NCBI RefSeq assembly: GCF_001655775.1
Contig: NZ_LXFF01000033.1
Span: forward strand, 19,787 to 83,786
DNA from: Candidatus Arthromitus sp. SFB-turkey
GTDB lineage: Bacteria; Bacillota; Clostridia; Clostridiales; Clostridiaceae
Reading direction: 5' to 3'
DNA length: 64,000 nucleotides
Below are positions 8,356 to 17,396 of this stretch, in pieces (within the stretch, counting starts at the first letter, position 1; each line of letters opens with the position of its first letter). The position numbers and the translations under genes were made by a program. Under the pieces are notes generated by a model that had not been told where the DNA came from, made no database searches, and worked only from the letters and a program-made list of their open reading frames with translations.

Positions 8356-8527
8356 AAAATAAAAGTATTTTTCATTTATATTTTTGAAATCTATTATTAT
8401 TCTAAGTATCTTTAATAAAATATATTTTTATGATATTATTCTTATTGTATGTTTGTTGATATAGTAATTTGTTTAAAATGTTTGGTTAATTTTACTTAAA
8501 ATATTTAAAGTTTTAAGGAGTGATATT

Positions 8528-9610
8528 TTGAATCTTTTACAAGTTGGTGTAAAATTAAAAGCTGAAAATATTCAATCATTTATAGATGATTTTTTAAAAG
8601 TAGATGGAGTAGTTATTTCAGATATTCAGTTACACGATGATATGATTTTAATAAATAGAATCAAATATAAATCTTTTGGGACTATAAGTGTTGGGCTTAA
8701 GCTTGAGAGAATAGAAGATGGTGTATTATCCATAACTATAAAAAAGATAAAAGCAATAAGTATTCCTATAAGTGTCGTTCCAGTGAATTTTATACTTAAA
8801 ATGGTTTTAAATAAAGTTAATATTTCTGGGGTTTTATGTGATGGTAAGCAAATAAAAGTTGATTTGTCAGTTTTGTTAGAAGAATTTGATGTGAATTTTT
8901 TAGCTCTTGATATAAAAGATATACAAATTACTAAAGAAGACATAAGTGTAGTGATTAATAATGTGGATCTTAATATGGTAGAACTTATGAATAAGAGTAA
9001 GAAGGCACCAAATCAAAATGACAATGAGATTAAACAATTAACCTCTAATGATGTAAATAATTTTAAAAATAATAATTTAATATATGAGAGTAGTAATCAT
9101 CAAGAATTTTCGGAAGAATCTGAAGTAGAGGATGAATTTACTGAGGAAAATTTATTTAGTAAAGAAAGTAAAACATATTTTAGTGAGTATTCGAGAATAA
9201 GAGATAATTTGTATAGGGAAAAATTTAAAAAGGTAGGTAAGGAGCTTTTAGGTAAAATTATATTCATATTACCAGATATAGGAGTTTTATCATATAGGCT
9301 TTTAAGAGATAAAAGAGTAAAAAAAGGTGTGAAAATTCTTTTAGCATTTACTTTAATATATTTAATTAATCCTGTTGATATAATTAATGAGAAATTTTCG
9401 ATTCTTAATAAAATAGATGATAGTTTATTATTGATATTTACTTTAAATAAAATTTTTACTTCTGTTGATAGGAGAATAATTGAATATCATTTTGATGGTA
9501 GTGAAGATACGCTTGATTTTTTAATAGATACCTTTGATCTTTTGAATCAGTTTCTAGGTGTAGATAGAATAAATAGATTATATACTGTATTTGAAAAATT
9601 TGTTAAGTAA
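8528..9610 (+). CDS. Protein with C-terminal DUF1232 (YkvA-like) domain
   Basis: 360 residues. The N-terminal ~150 residues are strand-rich and resemble a lipid- or membrane-associated beta domain (a DUF2993-like fold is possible but not shown). A low-complexity acidic linker follows. Near residues 270-310 is LLAFTLIYLINPVDIINEKF...LNKIDDSLLL, the pattern of DUF1232: a membrane-embedded helix with PxDxI followed by a DD. Active family members usually read DLIPD; here it is DIINE. The start is TTG at 8528 with AAGGAG suitably placed. No function is established. It probably has its own promoter in the 170 bases upstream. Confidence 0.65.
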   Translation: MNLLQVGVKLKAENIQSFIDDFLKVDGVVISDIQLHDDMILINRIKYKSFGTISVGLKLERIEDGVLSITIKKIKAISIPISVVPVNFILKMVLNKVNISGVLCDGKQIKVDLSVLLEEFDVNFLALDIKDIQITKEDISVVINNVDLNMVELMNKSKKAPNQNDNEIKQLTSNDVNNFKNNNLIYESSNHQEFSEESEVEDEFTEENLFSKESKTYFSEYSRIRDNLYREKFKKVGKELLGKIIFILPDIGVLSYRLLRDKRVKKGVKILLAFTLIYLINPVDIINEKFSILNKIDDSLLLIFTLNKIFTSVDRRIIEYHFDGSEDTLDFLIDTFDLLNQFLGVDRINRLYTVFEKFVK

Positions 9611-9700
9611 ACAATTTATATTTTAGTATATAAGAATAAAATTCATAATTAAACAGATAATATTTTTATAAGATTATATTTTATGTATGGGGGTTTAATT

Positions 9701-9871
9701 ATGAAAAATTTTATTGTTGGTACAACAACAGGTGCTATAGTTGGTGCGGCTATATCAATGGTTATTCCTTGTAGTGATAATAGGTTTAGAAATAAAATTT
9801 TAAAAAAAGGGAAGAAAGTTAGATCAAGAATTATTAAAAAAGTTGCAGGTATTATGTATAAAATTATGTAA
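9701..9871 (+). CDS. Small YtxH-like membrane-anchored protein
   Basis: 56 residues: an N-terminal glycine/alanine-rich hydrophobic helix (GTTTGAIVGAAISMVIP) followed by a strongly basic amphipathic C-terminus, the layout of YtxH/gas-vesicle-like small proteins. ATG 9701 has GGGGG eight bases upstream and is preferred over the in-frame ATG at 9683. A terminator follows at once. Function unknown. Confidence 0.6.
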   Translation: MKNFIVGTTTGAIVGAAISMVIPCSDNRFRNKILKKGKKVRSRIIKKVAGIMYKIM

Positions 9872-9898
9872 AAGGCTCTGTGTAAAGAGTCTTTTTTT
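9871..9898 (+). terminator. Terminator after YtxH-like gene
   Basis: Nine-pair stem AAAGGCTCT / AGAGTCTTT with one G-T pair, loop of six, then a T tract. Confidence 0.8.
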
Positions 9899-9982
9899 GG
9901 ATAATATTGTGTTTGAATTTTTCAGTTATTCTAGTTAATGTGATGTTTTAAATTAAATTTAAAAAAGAGGAAGTAAAAATAT

Positions 9983-11287
9983 ATGAACATACTCTCTATT
10001 GGAGAAAAAATTAAGAAGAAACGTAAAAAGTTAGGTATGACTTTAAAGGATTTAGCAGGTAATAGGGTAACAACAGGTCAAATTAGTCTTATAGAGTCAG
10101 GTAAATCTAATCCTAGTATGGATCTTTTAGAATATTTAGCGAAAAATTTAGAAACTTCTGTAGAATATTTACTTGAATCTGAGCAAAGACAAGCTATAAA
10201 AATTTGTGAATATTATGAAAATATTGCATTTTGTTATTTGTTTGAAAAAAATATTTCAGAAGTTGAATTATGTTTATCTGAAATGGTTGTAATATCTGAT
10301 AAATATAATTTAGAACAAATTAGATATAAAATTTATTTTATAAAAGGTGTTTGTTTATATAAACTTAAGAACTATGATAAAGCTGTTGAAAATTTTTTAA
10401 TTTCCAATCTTGGTTTTTTAAAATTTTCCATGAATGAAGAACTCATACAATCGTTTTTATATCTTGGATATATAGCTATTGAACAAAAAAATTATGTGAG
10501 TGCATCAGTACATTTAGAATGTGTTATTAAGATTATAGATAAATATTTTTCGAATTATGATTTAATGTTTTTTAAGGTATATTATTTGGCTTCAAAAAAT
10601 TATGTTGAACTTGGAAATATAGAAAAGAGTAGTTATTACTTAAAAAAATGTATAGATATTTTAGATAAATTGTACAAGCCTAAGGAAAATGCAGTAACAT
10701 TTATGGAAAAATCTATGGAGTATATGAAATTAGAAGATTTAGATAATGCAGTTAAGTTTTCATATGCTTCTAGAAGATATTTTGAAGAATTAAATATTTT
10801 AAATGATAGACAATTTGTAGAAAATAGAATATCTGAATATTTAATTGAAAAAAATGAATTATATGATGGTAAGAAACATTTAAGAAGAGCTAAAAGTATT
10901 CATTTAGATTATGGTTTTGATAATTTGTTTGAAATATATAAAAATTTTGTAATTTTATATGTAAAGGAAGATAATATTGATAAAGCTAAAACTTATTTGC
11001 TTAAGCTTGAAGAATCACTTGATACGAAAAAAATTGATAATGTGATGGATTTTTATATGTTAAAATATAAGATACATATGATTGAAGAGAATTATTCAGA
11101 TGCTGAAATTGTACTAATCTTAGGTTACAATTTTGCTAAAGATTTTGGAGAATATAGGAAGGCTGGAGACTTTTGTTTGGTTTTATCTAAATTTTATATT
11201 GATATTAAAAAAATTAAAGAAGCAGAAAATATGATAGAAGAAGCATTGGTACAATATAGAAGAGGTGGGTATAAACTTAGTTTTTAA
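9983..11287 (+). CDS. HTH (XRE)-TPR transcriptional regulator, paralog 1
   Basis: 434 residues. Residues 1-65 form a Cro/C1-type helix-turn-helix (IGEKIKKKRKKLGMTLKDLA...GQISLIESGKSNPSMDLLEYLAKNL). The remainder is a chain of helical repeats with TPR-like spacing (for example near residues 105-140, 150-185, 195-235). This architecture is that of RRNPP-type regulators, which often bind a short signalling peptide in the TPR groove. No obvious pheromone precursor gene follows it; instead a paralog begins right after its stop. GAGGAAG precedes the ATG. DNA target and ligand unknown. Confidence 0.8.
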   Translation: MNILSIGEKIKKKRKKLGMTLKDLAGNRVTTGQISLIESGKSNPSMDLLEYLAKNLETSVEYLLESEQRQAIKICEYYENIAFCYLFEKNISEVELCLSEMVVISDKYNLEQIRYKIYFIKGVCLYKLKNYDKAVENFLISNLGFLKFSMNEELIQSFLYLGYIAIEQKNYVSASVHLECVIKIIDKYFSNYDLMFFKVYYLASKNYVELGNIEKSSYYLKKCIDILDKLYKPKENAVTFMEKSMEYMKLEDLDNAVKFSYASRRYFEELNILNDRQFVENRISEYLIEKNELYDGKKHLRRAKSIHLDYGFDNLFEIYKNFVILYVKEDNIDKAKTYLLKLEESLDTKKIDNVMDFYMLKYKIHMIEENYSDAEIVLILGYNFAKDFGEYRKAGDFCLVLSKFYIDIKKIKEAENMIEEALVQYRRGGYKLSF

Positions 11288-11309
11288 TGGAGGAATTATT
11301 ATAGATAAA

Positions 11310-12596
11310 ATGGAGATACTTTCTGTAGGGGAAAAAATTAAGAGATTAAGAACTTACAAAGGGATTAAACTTAAGGATATTTGTAATGAAAATTTATCTA
11401 TTTCGAAGATAAGTTGTATAGAAAATAATAAAATTAAACCAGATAAATATTCTTTAGAAATTTTAGCTAGTAAATTAGGAACAACCTATGAATATTTAAG
11501 TAAAGATGTATTTAGTCAAATATATGAAAATATAGAAAATCTTAATAAAGATTTAAAAACAAATAATTTTGACAATTATAAATTTAATTTGTGTATTGCA
11601 GTTAAATATAAAATTTATGATTTAGTTTTTTATATATGTAATCAAATATTTAAAAAATTTATATTTGATAAATACCATGATTTAAATATACAGGAGATAT
11701 CAGAAATAATTCCTATTTATTTTGATGCGTTGTTAGAAATTAAAAATGTTGAAAATGAAATAATATATAATTTGGATTTAGCTTGTTATTTTTTTATAAA
11801 GCAGGAATATAAAATAGCTTCTTATTATTTTAAATTTTTAAGAGAAATGTCTTTAAAATTTGAAATTTTAAGATTATATAAGGAATTGATTTTTATAAAT
11901 GAAATTAATTGTTATATAAGTTCAAAGCAATATGATAAAATACATGATTTGGAAGAAATAATAAATTGTAATTTGAAGAGTTCTTTAGAAGAAGAGTATT
12001 TGAATGAATTTAGATATTTTAAAATTATATTGGTTATAAGGTATAATTTTGAAAAGTTTGATAAAAGTATTGTTTTAAAATTTATAGAGAAGTGTTTGTT
12101 GAAAGATAAATTGAATTACTTATATAAAATATGCAATATTTTATATGAATTTGGATATGTAAGTGAATGTATTTATTTTTGTAAAGAATTATATGGTATA
12201 ATTTTTAAAAATAATTTTGAAAATTGTGAAGACATATTGTGTAGAAGTTTAATTTATATTTCTAAAATTTATATTGAAAATTCTGTTTTTGATAAATTGG
12301 ATAAAATTGTAGAGGACTCATTAAATTTATCTATATATATTGGGTGTCCTGAATTTATATGTGAATCATATTTTAATAAAGCTATTGTATGTGGTAAAAA
12401 TAATGATTTTGATAAGTTAGATACATATATAGATTTATCAGTTTATTTTTTAAATCAATTAGAGTTTAATAGAAATAGTGATAGGTTTTTGAGTATTGGA
12501 TTTGTGTTTTATAAATTAGGTAATATTTATGAGGCGATTAAAAATTTTAAAAAAGTAATTTTAAAAAAGAGATGTGATATTCACACCTCTTTTTAA
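11310..12596 (+). CDS. HTH (XRE)-TPR transcriptional regulator, paralog 2
   Basis: 428 residues from ATG 11310. The start MEILSVGEKIKRLR aligns with MNILSIGEKIKKKR of the preceding paralog, and I choose it for that reason. A GGAGG lies 16 bases upstream, so a non-ATG start (ATA 11301) a few codons earlier is possible. The HTH is more diverged (CNENLSISKISCIENNKIKP) than in paralog 1, and the TPR-like helical region is very Lys/Ile/Asn-rich. The pair appears to come from tandem duplication. It is convergent with a spore-protein gene, with a shared terminator at its end. A sporulation role is possible but not shown. Confidence 0.75.
   Translation: MEILSVGEKIKRLRTYKGIKLKDICNENLSISKISCIENNKIKPDKYSLEILASKLGTTYEYLSKDVFSQIYENIENLNKDLKTNNFDNYKFNLCIAVKYKIYDLVFYICNQIFKKFIFDKYHDLNIQEISEIIPIYFDALLEIKNVENEIIYNLDLACYFFIKQEYKIASYYFKFLREMSLKFEILRLYKELIFINEINCYISSKQYDKIHDLEEIINCNLKSSLEEEYLNEFRYFKIILVIRYNFEKFDKSIVLKFIEKCLLKDKLNYLYKICNILYEFGYVSECIYFCKELYGIIFKNNFENCEDILCRSLIYISKIYIENSVFDKLDKIVEDSLNLSIYIGCPEFICESYFNKAIVCGKNNDFDKLDTYIDLSVYFLNQLEFNRNSDRFLSIGFVFYKLGNIYEAIKNFKKVILKKRCDIHTSF
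12563..12595. terminator. Bidirectional terminator between HTH-TPR gene and SASP gene
   Basis: Stem AAAAAGAGATGTGA / TCACACCTCTTTTT with one mismatch and a 3-base loop. It overlaps the 3' end of the plus-strand gene. Confidence 0.85.
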
Positions 12597-12597
12597 A

Positions 12598-12777
12598 TTA
12601 TTTTAGACCATTTTCATATTGTTCTACCATTCTTTTTACCATTTCGCCACCAACAGATCCACATTGTTTAGATGTTAAGTTACCGTTGTAATCTGTAAAA
12701 GGAACTCCCATTTCGTTAGCAACTTGGCTTTTAAATTGTTCTAAACCGTTTTTAGCATCTGGAACTAACTTACCCAT
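12598..12777 (-). CDS. Alpha/beta-type small acid-soluble spore protein (SASP)
   Basis: 59 residues, start MGKLVPDAKNGLEQFKSQVA, continuing with NEMGV and the second family block (SKQCGSVGGEMVKRMVEQYE). These are the two conserved blocks of alpha/beta SASPs, which coat and protect DNA in the forespore. AGGAGGA precedes the ATG. In Bacillus SASPs the germination protease cuts after the Glu in a YEIASEF-type site; here the matching stretch reads SQVANEM, with Gln in place of that Glu. A sigma-G-like -10 (CATACTA on the minus strand) lies about 70 bases upstream. It shows that the organism forms endospores. Confidence 0.93.
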   Translation of the reverse strand: MGKLVPDAKNGLEQFKSQVANEMGVPFTDYNGNLTSKQCGSVGGEMVKRMVEQYENGLK

Positions 12778-12847
12778 AATATAATCCTCCTGAGTTTTAA
12801 AAAGTATTATTTAATAACCTGTTAACAGTTAATTAACAAGTTAATAT

Positions 12848-12854
12848 TAGTATG
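12848..12854 (-). promoter_or_regulatory. Sigma-G-like -10 element for the SASP gene
   Basis: The minus strand reads CATACTA, matching the sigma-G -10 consensus, 71 bases before the SASP start codon. No clear TGAATA-type -35 is visible at 17-18 bases, so the call rests on the -10 and on context. Confidence 0.45.
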
Positions 12855-12933
12855 AACTTATATATAATTTATAACCCTGAAATATAATAGAATTTAAGTT
12901 AAATATAGGTATTTTTGTTATTTAATCGCTACA

Positions 12934-12962
12934 TTGATTGTTAATGAAAGTTATGTTATAAT
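12934..12962 (+). promoter_or_regulatory. Sigma-A-type promoter for the M23 peptidase gene
   Basis: TTGATT, 17-base spacer, TATAAT; about 65 bases of leader before the GTG start at 13033. Confidence 0.6.
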
Positions 12963-13032
12963 ACATGAGTGTGATTATATATGTAGGATTATTTTAGTAT
13001 TGTGTTTTTAAAATTAGGAGGATAATTTTTTT

Positions 13033-14343
13033 GTGAATAAAAATAAGATTGTAAGTTTATTTTTATCTTTGGTAATGATATTTAGTGTTGTATTAATACA
13101 TGATGTAAGTGCTAATGTAAAAGATGCGTTAGAAAAGCAGATAGAGGAAAATAATAGGAAAATAAGTGGCGTTGAGGATAGTATTGCAGAAATAGAGGGA
13201 GAAAAAGATATTTTAGATGATGAGTTGTCAAAATTAAAAAGAGAAATAGATCAAAGAAATGGTGTTATAGATGAGTATCAAAGAAATATAGATGAGCATC
13301 AAAAAAATATAGATGAAAAAAATTCTTTAATTTATAGTGTTTCGAAGGAAATAGAAAATACTGAATTAAAAATACAAGACCTTAATACAAAAATTCAGCA
13401 AAATGAGGAAGAATTAGATAGATTAGAAAAGTTATTAGCTGAAAGAATTAGAGAAATTTATAAATATGCTAATAATAATTCTTTGGGATTAGATTTATTA
13501 TTTACGATGGTATTTGATATGAATAAAGATTTGCAAGAGGTAATGGATACTTTACATAGCGTATCTAAAATAACAGAAAATGATAGAAGGCTGATAGAAG
13601 AAGTTAAGCAGAAAAGAGATGATATAAAACGAGATAGAGAAAATTTAGAAAGAGAAATTCAAAGTTTAGATTTATATAGGAAAGACTTAGAAAATCAAAT
13701 ACAAGAAGTTGAGGTTCTTAAAGCAGAGTTAGTTTCAAAAAAGGAAGAGCTTGAAGCTGAACTTCAGAAAGTTAAGGACTTAGAATATGAATATCAAACA
13801 AAATATGATGCGTTGGATGAAAGTGTTAAGCAAAAACGTGAAGAATTAATTAGAATACAGCAAGATAATGAACAACTTGAAAGGCAATTATCAGAATATT
13901 TAAATTCAATAAATAATTCTGGAATTGTTGGAGGAAGTAATGGTGTTAGTCCTAGTGGATATTTACGACCATCAACAGGACCGATTACTTCTAATTATGG
14001 ATGGCGTACTCATCCTGTTAGAGGATCAAAATCTATGCATACTGGTGTAGATTTTGGAGGTAAAACAGGGGATACTATAATTGCAAGTAGGGCAGGTGAA
14101 GTTGCTTTTGCTGGATGGTATAACAATGTTTATGGCAATGTTGTAATTTTAAATCATGGTGGAGGATATCAAACATTTTACGCACATATGTCAAGAGTTT
14201 CTGTTTCTAAGGGGCAAGTTGTAGATCAAGGTCAAAGAGTTGGATTCATGGGATCTACTGGTCTTAGCACTGGTTCTCATTTGCATTTTGAGGTAAGAAA
14301 AGATGGTTCTAGTTTAAATCCATTTAATTTTTTGACAAGATAA
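13033..14343 (+). CDS. Secreted coiled-coil M23 family peptidoglycan endopeptidase
   Basis: 436 residues: signal peptide (about residues 1-27, ending DVSA-N), a long coiled coil (about 30-290) in the EnvC style, then an M23/LytM domain. The zinc ligands are visible: H336 and D340 in MHTGVD, and H416/H418 in SHLHFE, so the domain should be active. It cleaves cross-bridge peptides of cell-wall peptidoglycan, most likely at division or during spore formation. The start is GTG 13033 with AGGAGGA upstream. It is a single-gene unit with its own promoter and terminator. Confidence 0.9.
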   Translation: MNKNKIVSLFLSLVMIFSVVLIHDVSANVKDALEKQIEENNRKISGVEDSIAEIEGEKDILDDELSKLKREIDQRNGVIDEYQRNIDEHQKNIDEKNSLIYSVSKEIENTELKIQDLNTKIQQNEEELDRLEKLLAERIREIYKYANNNSLGLDLLFTMVFDMNKDLQEVMDTLHSVSKITENDRRLIEEVKQKRDDIKRDRENLEREIQSLDLYRKDLENQIQEVEVLKAELVSKKEELEAELQKVKDLEYEYQTKYDALDESVKQKREELIRIQQDNEQLERQLSEYLNSINNSGIVGGSNGVSPSGYLRPSTGPITSNYGWRTHPVRGSKSMHTGVDFGGKTGDTIIASRAGEVAFAGWYNNVYGNVVILNHGGGYQTFYAHMSRVSVSKGQVVDQGQRVGFMGSTGLSTGSHLHFEVRKDGSSLNPFNFLTR

Positions 14344-14390
14344 TGTATATTGAGTATAATTCGAAAAGAGAGTATAATTTTGTAGTTGAT

Positions 14391-14420
14391 GGGATGCTGA
14401 ATTTTGTAGCATCCTTTTTG
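14391..14420 (+). terminator. Terminator after M23 peptidase gene
   Basis: Stem GGATGCT / AGCATCC, loop of about nine bases, then TTTTTG. Confidence 0.85.
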
Positions 14421-14542
14421 TTTATATATAATAAAAAATGAAAAAATATGTATAAGAATAAAAAAATGGTTATAATTTAAATATGGTTTAATTTTGGGGA
14501 AAACATATATACTTAAATTTTATGGTAATGGTGGAGGTATAG

Positions 14543-15373
14543 ATGAAAAAGGCTAGTATTTTCAGTAGAGAGTATGAAAGAAAAATACGAAGAAAACGGT
14601 TTGCTATTTTATTTATTATATTATTTTTTTTCCTTGTACTTGTATATTATATAGTTAATTTTTCTGAGTTTAATAATTATGTGAAAAATGTTTATTATTC
14701 TATGATAACTAAAGAAAATGATGAGAATGTAGATTTAAATAATAAATTGAATGAAAGTGTTGATCTTATAGGAGAAACTAAGGAGCAAGAACATCAAGAA
14801 AACAATAATAATGAAAGTATTGATGAAGTGTCTTTAGATTATTTAAAACATGAAATTTCATTAAATAATGGTGAAAAAATAAATATTTTTTATGAAGAAG
14901 GTAATCAAATAGAATATATAGCTTCACAGGATGAGTTGCCTAAAAATTATAGGTTTGATATATCTCCTAGCAGAAGTAGAATTTTAATTGAAGAATTAAA
15001 TACACAAGATACATACATGTTAGATGAGAATTTAAATTTATTTAAATTAGATCCAGAATTTTTTTATTCTAATTCAGCAAGAACTAGGTTTTATAAGAAT
15101 GATGTAGTATCTTCATATGAAAATTATAGTTGGTATAAAAATGCAAGATTTTTAAATGATAATACGATAGTTTATATTAGTAATTTACCTTGGTTTGGAA
15201 AAAATGAACAGTACATATGGAGAACAGATATTCAGGATGTTAATAATATTACACATTTTATGACTTCTGTAGGTGGTGAAAATATTGATTTTGGAGAGTT
15301 GACAGAAGAAGGCATTAAAGTTAATATAAATAATGAAATGAAGTTATTAACATTTTCTTTTGTTCTTAATTAA
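14543..15373 (+). CDS. Single-pass membrane-anchored hypothetical protein
   Basis: 276 residues, not recognised. A basic N-terminus (RKIRRKRF) is followed by one transmembrane helix (about 21-44), then an Asn/Glu-rich linker and an extracytoplasmic domain of about 180 residues. That domain is rich in beta strands, with repeated aromatic and Asn-Asp turn motifs (SPSRSRILIEE, NARFLNDNTIVYISNLPWFG), reminiscent of beta-propeller blades. GGAGG precedes the ATG. It stands alone between the M23 peptidase terminator and tig. A cell-envelope role is plausible by topology only. Confidence 0.65.
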   Translation: MKKASIFSREYERKIRRKRFAILFIILFFFLVLVYYIVNFSEFNNYVKNVYYSMITKENDENVDLNNKLNESVDLIGETKEQEHQENNNNESIDEVSLDYLKHEISLNNGEKINIFYEEGNQIEYIASQDELPKNYRFDISPSRSRILIEELNTQDTYMLDENLNLFKLDPEFFYSNSARTRFYKNDVVSSYENYSWYKNARFLNDNTIVYISNLPWFGKNEQYIWRTDIQDVNNITHFMTSVGGENIDFGELTEEGIKVNINNEMKLLTFSFVLN

Positions 15374-15448
15374 CTATTTTTAATAGGTTTAAGGTATTAT
15401 AGTTTGTATATTTAAAGAGAATATGATTTTATTAGGAGGAGTTTTGTG

Positions 15449-16753
15449 ATGAACGTTAAATTGAATAACCTTGAAAATAGTAGAGTTGAGTTTATTGTTA
15501 AAGTTGATAGAGATGAATTTTGTGAAGCTGTGCAGAAGTCTTTTAAGAAGAATGTTTCTAAATATAATGTTCCTGGGTTTAGAAGGGGTAAAGTTCCTTT
15601 TAAAATTTTCAAACAAATGTTTGGATCTGAGGTGCTTTATAATGATGCAGCTAATTTAGTTATAGATAGAACATATAGAAAAGCTATAGATGAAAATAAT
15701 GTTGAGGTTGTAGATTATCCTAATATAGAAATTGTTACTTGTAGTGAAAATGAAGATTTTGAATATAAGGCTGTTGTTTATGTAAAACCTCAAGTTAAAC
15801 TTGGTTTATATAAGGGGATTGAAGTTGAAGAAGTTAAGTATGAGGTTCTTGATGAAGATATTAATCGTGAGTTAGAAAGTTTAAGAGAGAAGAATTCACG
15901 TTTGATATCTAAGGAGAACGGTTTAGTTGAGAAAGATAATATTGCTATAATAGACTTTAAAGGTTTTATTGATGAAGAACCGTTTGATGGTGGAGAAGGT
16001 AAAGATTATAGTTTAGTTATTGGTTCTAAGACTTTTATCGATAATTTTGAAGATCAACTCATTGGCAAATCAAAGGGAGAAGAAGTTGTTGTAAATGTAA
16101 AATTTCCTGAGGATTACAATGTTGAAGAATTAAAGGGTAAGCCTGCTAAGTTTGAGGTTAAAATAAAGGATATAAAATTAAAAGAGTTACCAGAGTTAGA
16201 TGATAGTTTTGCTAAGAATTTTTCTGAGTTTGATAATATGGAAGATTTAAAAAATAGCATTAAGGATAGGTTAAAGACTAGTAATGATAATAAACAAAAA
16301 TATGATTTTGAAAATTCTTTGATTGAGAAAGTGTGCGAAAATGCAGAAGTATATATTCCAGAACCAATGATTGAAAGTGAGATAGATAGACTTGTCGGGG
16401 ATTTTGAGAATAAGCTTAAATATCAAGGGATAAATTTAGATAAATACTGTGAGTATTATGGTATAAGTTTGGAAGATATAAGAAATAATTTTAGAGATAG
16501 AGCTAATAAACAGGTTTTATCAAATTTGGTTTTAGAAGAAATTTCTAAGAAGGAGAATATAGAAGTTAGTGATGATGAGTTAGAAGGTAAGGCTTTGGAA
16601 TTATCGAAAATGTATTCACAAGATGAAGAAAAGATAAATTCTATAAAAGATACGCTTTTGAAGACTAATAGAAGTCTATTGGAAAAAGATATGATATTTT
16701 CTAAGACCATTGAGTTTTTAGTTAATGAAAGTAAGAAAAAGCATAGTAAATAA
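15449..16753 (+). CDS. tig: Trigger factor (ribosome-associated chaperone and prolyl isomerase)
   Basis: 434 residues, normal family length. The N-terminal ribosome-binding domain carries the signature GFRRGKVPF near residue 43. A FKBP-type PPIase domain follows (about 150-240, KDNIAIIDFKGFIDEEPFDGG), then the helical C-terminal arms. It binds nascent chains at the ribosomal exit tunnel. A GTG directly before the ATG is also possible (15446); AGGAGG lies 6 or 9 bases upstream respectively. It heads the conserved tig-clpP-clpX order, 24 bases before clpP. Confidence 0.96.
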   Translation: MNVKLNNLENSRVEFIVKVDRDEFCEAVQKSFKKNVSKYNVPGFRRGKVPFKIFKQMFGSEVLYNDAANLVIDRTYRKAIDENNVEVVDYPNIEIVTCSENEDFEYKAVVYVKPQVKLGLYKGIEVEEVKYEVLDEDINRELESLREKNSRLISKENGLVEKDNIAIIDFKGFIDEEPFDGGEGKDYSLVIGSKTFIDNFEDQLIGKSKGEEVVVNVKFPEDYNVEELKGKPAKFEVKIKDIKLKELPELDDSFAKNFSEFDNMEDLKNSIKDRLKTSNDNKQKYDFENSLIEKVCENAEVYIPEPMIESEIDRLVGDFENKLKYQGINLDKYCEYYGISLEDIRNNFRDRANKQVLSNLVLEEISKKENIEVSDDELEGKALELSKMYSQDEEKINSIKDTLLKTNRSLLEKDMIFSKTIEFLVNESKKKHSK

Positions 16754-16777
16754 TAATTATTTTTAAGGAGGAAAATT

Positions 16778-17371
16778 ATGGCTTTAGTACCTATAGTTGT
16801 TGAACAAACTAGTAAAGGTGAGCGTTCTTATGATATTTATTCTAGATTATTAAAGGAACGTATAATTTTTTTAGGTGATGAGGTCAATGATGTAACTGCT
16901 AGCTTGGTGGTAGCCCAGTTATTATTTCTTGAAAGTGAAGATATGGATAAAGATATACATTTATATATAAATAGTCCAGGTGGTTCTATAACGGCGGGTA
17001 TGGCTATTTATGATACTATGCAATATATAAAACCAGATGTTTCTACTATATGTATAGGGATGGCAGCATCTATGGGAGCGTTTTTATTATCTTCTGGAGC
17101 TAAAGGTAAGAGATATGCTTTGCCTAATAGTGAGATAATGATACATCAACCATTAGGTGGATTTAGAGGTCAGGCTACTGATATAGACATACATGCTAAA
17201 AGAATACTTAAAATGAAAAGTAATTTGAATAAAATATTAAGCGAAAATACTGGAAAACCACTAGCGCAAATAGAAGCAGATGTTGAGAGAGATTATTTTT
17301 TAAGTTCTGATGAGGCAAAAGAATATGGGCTTATAGATAGCGTTATAACTAAGAAAGTTAAGGGAATTTAA
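16778..17371 (+). CDS. clpP: ATP-dependent Clp protease proteolytic subunit
   Basis: 197-residue serine protease. The catalytic Ser sits in [14 protein letters not shown] (about residues 94-107), the His in MIHQPLGG near 123 and the Asp in the later [11 protein letters not shown] region. It assembles as a double heptamer and degrades substrates unfolded by ClpX or ClpC. AGGAGG precedes the ATG. Lies between tig and clpX in the usual order. I saw no CtsR box upstream in the short gap. Confidence 0.97.
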   Translation: MALVPIVVEQTSKGERSYDIYSRLLKERIIFLGDEVNDVTASLVVAQLLFLESEDMDKDIHLYINSPGGSITAGMAIYDTMQYIKPDVSTICIGMAASMGAFLLSSGAKGKRYALPNSEIMIHQPLGGFRGQATDIDIHAKRILKMKSNLNKILSENTGKPLAQIEADVERDYFLSSDEAKEYGLIDSVITKKVKGI

Positions 17372-17396
17372 TGTAATCTGTTTGTGAGGTGTAGTT

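Noticed and set aside
15389..15616. Antisense frames over the start of tig
   Set aside because: Two overlapping minus-strand frames in opposition to trigger factor; no start signals.
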